Assembly (NCBI RefSeq): GCF_026626665.1
Contig: NZ_JAPNKE010000002.1
Location: 5,061,168-5,125,167, forward strand
Source of the DNA: Nannocystis pusilla
GTDB taxonomy: Bacteria; Myxococcota_A; Polyangia; Nannocystales; Nannocystaceae
Direction: 5' to 3'
DNA: 64,000 bases
Made by a program: the position numbers and the translations under genes. Positions 60,316 through 64,000 of the stretch are shown here, piece by piece. Position 1 is the first letter of the stretch. Each line of letters opens with the position of its first letter. Below the pieces are notes generated by a model. The model was given only the letters and a program-made list of their open reading frames with translations, made no database searches and was not told where the DNA came from.

Positions 60316-63294
60316 TCAGTTGCTCTGCTCGAGCGCCGCGAGCAGGTGCGCCGCCGCGACGTCGCCGTCGACGCGCAGCTTGCCGCGCTGGTAGAGGGTG
60401 GCGAGCTTGGCCTTGCCCTGCGCGAGCGCGGCCAGGTCCTCGTCGGCCACGGTGACCGTGGTGGTGGCAGGGCCCGCGGCCTTGTCGACCAGCTTGCCGC
60501 CCTGCGGCCCGACCTGCACGAAGAACACCGCGTCGGGGCTCTTCACGCGCAGCTCGATCGTGACCTCCTTGTCCGACTTGAGCCCCGCCAGCTTGGCGGC
60601 GGCCTGGTCGAGCACCGCCGGCGCCTGCGCGGCCTTGGGAGCCGCGGCCGCGGCCGCCGGAGCCGCCGCCTTGGGCGCGCTGCCGGCCTTCACCTTGCTC
60701 ATGTCGATCTTCTTGAGGAAGCCGAGCTTCATCGACGCCATCAGGTCACCGCCGATCTTCAGCTTGCCCTCGCCGAACAACTTCTGCGGGTCGGCCTTGC
60801 CGGTGGTCATCAGGATGAAGTCGCTGTCGCTGAGCTCGAGCGTGCAGTTCGCCCCCTCGACCTCGCCGGCGTAGACCTTGCCCGGGTTCGACTTGAGGTC
60901 GAACACGTAGGCCGAGTCGGGGTTCTTGAGGCGGAACTGGAACACCGTGGCGACCTTGCCCGGCAGCTCGGCGTTGCCCTTCACGAACTCACCGATCGCC
61001 GCCATGTAGTCGGCGCTCGTCGGCGCCGACGGGGCCGCCGGCGCCGCCGCGGCCGCACCACCGCCGCCCGCGCCTGCCCGCGCCCGCGCGGCCGCCATCA
61101 CCGTGGCCGGGTCGAGCTTGGTCAGGAAGTTGAGCTTGGTCGACGCCATCAGGTTGCCGCCGATCTTCATCTTCCCGCCCATGTACAGCTTCTGCGGGTC
61201 GGCCTTGCCGGAGCACATGTCCATGAAGTCGGCATCGGTCAGCTCGAGCGTGCACTCGGGCGTCGCGGCCTCGCCGGCCGCCAGCTTGCCGTTCTTCAGG
61301 TCGAGCGTCCACACGCTCTCCGGGTCCTTCAGCTTGAACTGGAACACCACACCTGCCTTCTTGGCCAGGTCGGGGTTCTTGCCGAGGAACTGCTCGATCG
61401 CCGTGAACACGTCGGCGCTGGTCGGCGTGACCTCGGCGCTCGCGCTGGCGCTCGCGGCCGCCGGCTTGGCCTTCGGCTTGGGCTGCGGGATCTCGGAATA
61501 GAACTCGATCGCCGCCTGCGACAGCACCACCTTGTCGCGCTCCTTCAGCTTGCAGCGGAGGATCACCCGGTTGTCCGACTCCTTCCACATCTCGGTGACC
61601 AGCGTCTCGCCGGGGAACACGCTCTCGCTGAAGCGGACCTTGATGCTCTTGAACTTGCGCGGGTCGCCGGCGGCGAAGTGCTTGATCACGTGGCGGGCGG
61701 CCACGCCGAGGGTGCACAGGCCGTGGAGGATCGGCTTGGGGAAGCCGAACGCGCCGGCGAACGCGGGGTCGACGTGGAGCGGGTTCCAGTCGCCGGACAG
61801 GCGGTAGAGCAGCGCCTGGTTGGGCCGGATCTGCTCCTCGGCCACGGCGTCGGGCTTGCGGTCGGGCGGGGTGTTGCTGTCGCCCGACGGGCCCCGGTCG
61901 CCGCCCCAGCCGCCCGCGCCGCGGATGACCGCGCCGAGCTCGTTGTAGGCGATGACCTCGCCGGACTCGTCGGAGCTCTCGGTGGCGAACACGATGAACG
62001 CGTTCTTGCCCTTGTCGAAGATGTCCTTCACCCATGTCCGATGGGTCAGCTTGGCGTGCGGCGGCAGCGGGCGCTTGAGCTCGGTGTACTGCTCGCCGTG
62101 GAGCAGGCGGTCGAGGCCGAAGTTGAAGCCGGGCGCGGTGTGGCCGTCCTTGAACGCCTGCATGATGCCGGTCTGGGCCGGGATCACGGCGAAGGTCGGC
62201 AGCGGCCAGAAGCCCTTGCCGTGCATCTCGTAGACGTAGCGCAGCTCGGTGTCGTCGAGCGGGTCCGCGGCCGCGCCGACGCCGAGCGCGTACATCGACA
62301 GGTCGCGCTCGTCGTACTCGGTGGTGACCTTCGGCATCTCGTAGCCGAGGGCCTGGTCGACGTCGACGAACTCGTTGCCGCCCTTGCTCGCGCCGGCGTT
62401 GACGTTGTCCATCACCGGGCTGAGCGCGGCGGCGACGTCGGCCGGGTGGGTGGCCTTGGCGAAGTCGACGATGCTACTCCACTTCGACTTGACGAGCTCC
62501 GGGGTGATCGCGCGGCCGAGGCGGACCGTGTGGCCCTGCGTGCGCTCCCACCGGAGCTTGCTGAAGAACCCGCCGCCGACCTCGTAGAGGCCGCCGGTGT
62601 CCTCGCACGACTCGTGCGACAGCCACGCGACCAGCGGGCTGACGTACTCCGGCCGCAGCGCGTCGATGAGCTCCTTCGGCAGGATCGTCTCGGTCATGCG
62701 CGAGCCGGCGATCGGCGCGATCGTGTTGGCGCGGACGTTGTACTTGCGGCCCTCGAGCGCGAGCGTGTTGCTGAAGCCGACCAGCGCCAGCTTGGCGGCG
62801 CTGTAGTTGGCCTGGCCGAAGTTGCCGTAGATGCCGGCGGCGCTGGCCGTGAAGATGATCCGGCCGTAGCCCTGGTCGCGCATCTTCGGCCACGCGGCGT
62901 GCGTCACCTTGAACGCGCCGTTGACGTGGACCCGCTGGATGATGTCCCAGTCGCCGTCCGTCATCTTGTGGAACGACACGTCGCGGAGGATGCCGGCGTT
63001 GTTGACGACGATGTCGACGCGGCCGAACGCGTCGATCGCCGTCTGCACGATCTTCGCGCCGTCCTCGACGCTGTCGTAGTTGGCGACCGCCTCGCCGCCC
63101 GCGGCGCGGATCTCCTCGACCACCTTGTCGGCGGCGGTCGAGCTGCTGCCGTCGCCGCGCGTGCTGCCGCCGAGGTCGTTGACGACGACCTTGGCGCCCC
63201 GCGAGGCGAACAGGAGGGCGTGGGCGCGACCGAGCCCGTTGCCGGCCCCGGTGATGATGGCGACTCTTCCGTCGTAGCGAAGCTCGTTGGACAT
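60316..63294 (-). CDS. Multifunctional beta-oxidation enzyme (MFE-2-like) with three SCP2 domains
   Basis: A 992-residue fusion. Residues 1-300 are an SDR 3-hydroxyacyl-CoA dehydrogenase (TGAGNGLGRAHALLFASRGA, NNAGILRD, YSAAK). About 310-620 is an enoyl-CoA hydratase 2 of the MaoC double hotdog type (YRLSGDWNPLHVDPAFAGAF, GFPKPILHGL). Three SCP2 lipid-binding domains follow (TSADVFTAIEQFLGKNPDL.., TSADYMAAIGEFVKGNAEL.., and a shorter one from QAPAVLDQAAAKLAG), joined by Ala-rich linkers. Animal peroxisomal MFE-2 has this order with one SCP2 domain. The ATG at 63294 starts the SDR directly. First gene of the operon with the thiolase. Confidence 0.93.
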   Translation of the reverse strand: MSNELRYDGRVAIITGAGNGLGRAHALLFASRGAKVVVNDLGGSTRGDGSSSTAADKVVEEIRAAGGEAVANYDSVEDGAKIVQTAIDAFGRVDIVVNNAGILRDVSFHKMTDGDWDIIQRVHVNGAFKVTHAAWPKMRDQGYGRIIFTASAAGIYGNFGQANYSAAKLALVGFSNTLALEGRKYNVRANTIAPIAGSRMTETILPKELIDALRPEYVSPLVAWLSHESCEDTGGLYEVGGGFFSKLRWERTQGHTVRLGRAITPELVKSKWSSIVDFAKATHPADVAAALSPVMDNVNAGASKGGNEFVDVDQALGYEMPKVTTEYDERDLSMYALGVGAAADPLDDTELRYVYEMHGKGFWPLPTFAVIPAQTGIMQAFKDGHTAPGFNFGLDRLLHGEQYTELKRPLPPHAKLTHRTWVKDIFDKGKNAFIVFATESSDESGEVIAYNELGAVIRGAGGWGGDRGPSGDSNTPPDRKPDAVAEEQIRPNQALLYRLSGDWNPLHVDPAFAGAFGFPKPILHGLCTLGVAARHVIKHFAAGDPRKFKSIKVRFSESVFPGETLVTEMWKESDNRVILRCKLKERDKVVLSQAAIEFYSEIPQPKPKAKPAAASASASAEVTPTSADVFTAIEQFLGKNPDLAKKAGVVFQFKLKDPESVWTLDLKNGKLAAGEAATPECTLELTDADFMDMCSGKADPQKLYMGGKMKIGGNLMASTKLNFLTKLDPATVMAAARARAGAGGGGAAAAAPAAPSAPTSADYMAAIGEFVKGNAELPGKVATVFQFRLKNPDSAYVFDLKSNPGKVYAGEVEGANCTLELSDSDFILMTTGKADPQKLFGEGKLKIGGDLMASMKLGFLKKIDMSKVKAGSAPKAAAPAAAAAAPKAAQAPAVLDQAAAKLAGLKSDKEVTIELRVKSPDAVFFVQVGPQGGKLVDKAAGPATTTVTVADEDLAALAQGKAKLATLYQRGKLRVDGDVAAAHLLAALEQSN

Positions 63295-63472
63295 GATGGC
63301 ACACGCGGCATATCGAGCCGCGCGAGCGTCGTCAACCGCCTGCCCGGGCCGCGGACGAACCGCCGCTCCGCGCTGCCCCCCGCGCGCCACGGGCAGCCCC
63401 GCGCGCTCGCGGAGGGCGCGGCTGCGGGCCCCGGGGCCGGCCTCCGCCGGCCCTGTGTTACGCTCGCGGACG

Positions 63473-64000
63473 ATGCGGACCGACGAGCTGCGACGCCTGC
63501 GAGAATTGCTGGCTCGCGGCGGCGGACCCGAAGTCGTGTTCATGTCGCTGCGCGACCGCTCGCTGCAGGGCCCCGCGCTGGCGCGGGCTCTCGGCGACGA
63601 GCTGCGCCGCTGGCTCGCCGTCGCCTCGCCCGAGCGCTACGGCGGCAACCCCGACGCGCAGGACCTGGCCAAGCAGTTGCAACGCGCGCTCCACCAGCGT
63701 CACGCCGAGGCGCTGCAAGGGCTGCAGGACTTGCCGCCTGCCCCGCCTGCAACGCTGCAGTCGAGCCCTGCGATGCTGCAGCAGGATCGTCCCCCGGCGG
63801 CCGCGCCGGCGCATCCCTCTGCGGACCCGGGGCCCTACCGAGCGGCGGCCCCTCCGCCGGCTGGTCTGTGCGTCGAGGTCGCGGGCGCGGCGCGGGAGTT
63901 CGCCGAGCACCTCGGCGACGGCGACCTCGCCGCGATCTGGCGCGCACCGGGCGAGGACGGCGAGCCGTGCGTCGCCAAGGTCGCGCTCGCGGCCGCCGAC
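63473..64000 (+). CDS. Kinase-like protein, 5' part (runs off window)
   Basis: The frame is open from ATG 63473 to the window end (176 codons seen). Residues 1-80 are helical and charged (MRTDELRRLRELLARGG, ALARALGDELRRWLAVASPE), followed by a Pro/Ala/Gln linker and then DGDLAAIWRAPGEDGEPCVAKVAL, which resembles the first strands and VAxK lysine of a protein kinase N-lobe. The identity as a kinase is likely but unproven with only this fragment. It is divergent from the multifunctional enzyme gene; 63295-63472 should hold both promoters. Confidence 0.7.
   Translation, partial: MRTDELRRLRELLARGGGPEVVFMSLRDRSLQGPALARALGDELRRWLAVASPERYGGNPDAQDLAKQLQRALHQRHAEALQGLQDLPPAPPATLQSSPAMLQQDRPPAAAPAHPSADPGPYRAAAPPPAGLCVEVAGAAREFAEHLGDGDLAAIWRAPGEDGEPCVAKVALAAAD

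Noticed and set aside
63306..63543. N-terminal extension of the multifunctional enzyme
   Set aside because: The frame is open upstream of 63294 but the residues are Arg/Pro-rich and overlap the divergent gene start. The SDR fold begins directly after the ATG at 63294.
1..64000. tRNA, rRNA, riboswitch or mobile-element genes
   Set aside because: I looked for tRNA-like cloverleaf ends, rRNA conserved stretches, transposase motifs and phage genes and saw none I could support. The palindromes carry no transposase.

Overview
The window is very GC-rich, densely coded DNA, most likely from a myxobacterium of the Nannocystis/Plesiocystis type. That assignment is inference. It rests on many lipoproteins with Thr/Ser/Gly-rich tethers after the lipobox, a MYXO-CTERM-like tail, Ser/Thr kinases and pseudokinases, FHA, HPt and TPR proteins, a copper-type MbnP/MbnH pair, a sulfatase-modifying-factor domain protein, and lipid enzymes of eukaryotic (peroxisomal) domain order. 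I see no tRNA, rRNA, CRISPR array, phage or insertion sequence.

Layout. 1-5.6 kb: C-terminal part of a UvrD/PcrA helicase, a 65-residue histone-fold protein sharing a bidirectional terminator with it, tsaE, and an M1-type peptidase coupled to a membrane protein. 5.6-12.1 kb: a palindrome array, two tandem paralogous TlpA-like lipoproteins, and a beta-helix lipoprotein. 12.5-14.3 kb: a cobalamin-binding (CarH-sensor-like) protein coupled to a histidine kinase. 14.3-18.8 kb: an RND efflux pump and its adaptor. 19-27.8 kb: P450, lipoproteins, CBS protein, a kinase-like/TPR and FHA pair, sugar nucleotidyltransferase, HPt protein. 28-38 kb: a membrane-anchored protein with a low-complexity linker, UDP-glucose dehydrogenase, and two paralogous secreted proteins (one with a collagen-like stalk). 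38-42.5 kb: a giant Lhr-type helicase. 43.9-46.3 kb: MbnP, a diheme lipoprotein and MbnH. 46.7-53.5 kb: a sortable surface protein, quinone oxidoreductase, and two kinase-family proteins. 54-58 kb: a caspase-FGE fusion, archaemetzincin and an esterase. 58.1-63.3 kb: thioesterase, SCP-x thiolase and a multifunctional beta-oxidation enzyme with three SCP2 domains. The window ends inside a kinase-like gene.

The most striking feature is a dispersed palindromic repeat that I do not recognise. CATG boxes are spaced 14 nt apart, with TCC-N4-GGA between them, so each interval can form a 7-bp hairpin. Clusters mostly sit a few bases after stop codons. Some copies lie inside genes, including an in-frame insertion of three 14-nt periods (42 nt) in the Lhr helicase.

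About 13 genes contain apparent frameshifts. Most are repaired by adding one base in a G or C run. This looks like sequence error rather than decay, so these genes are annotated as single loci spanning the break.
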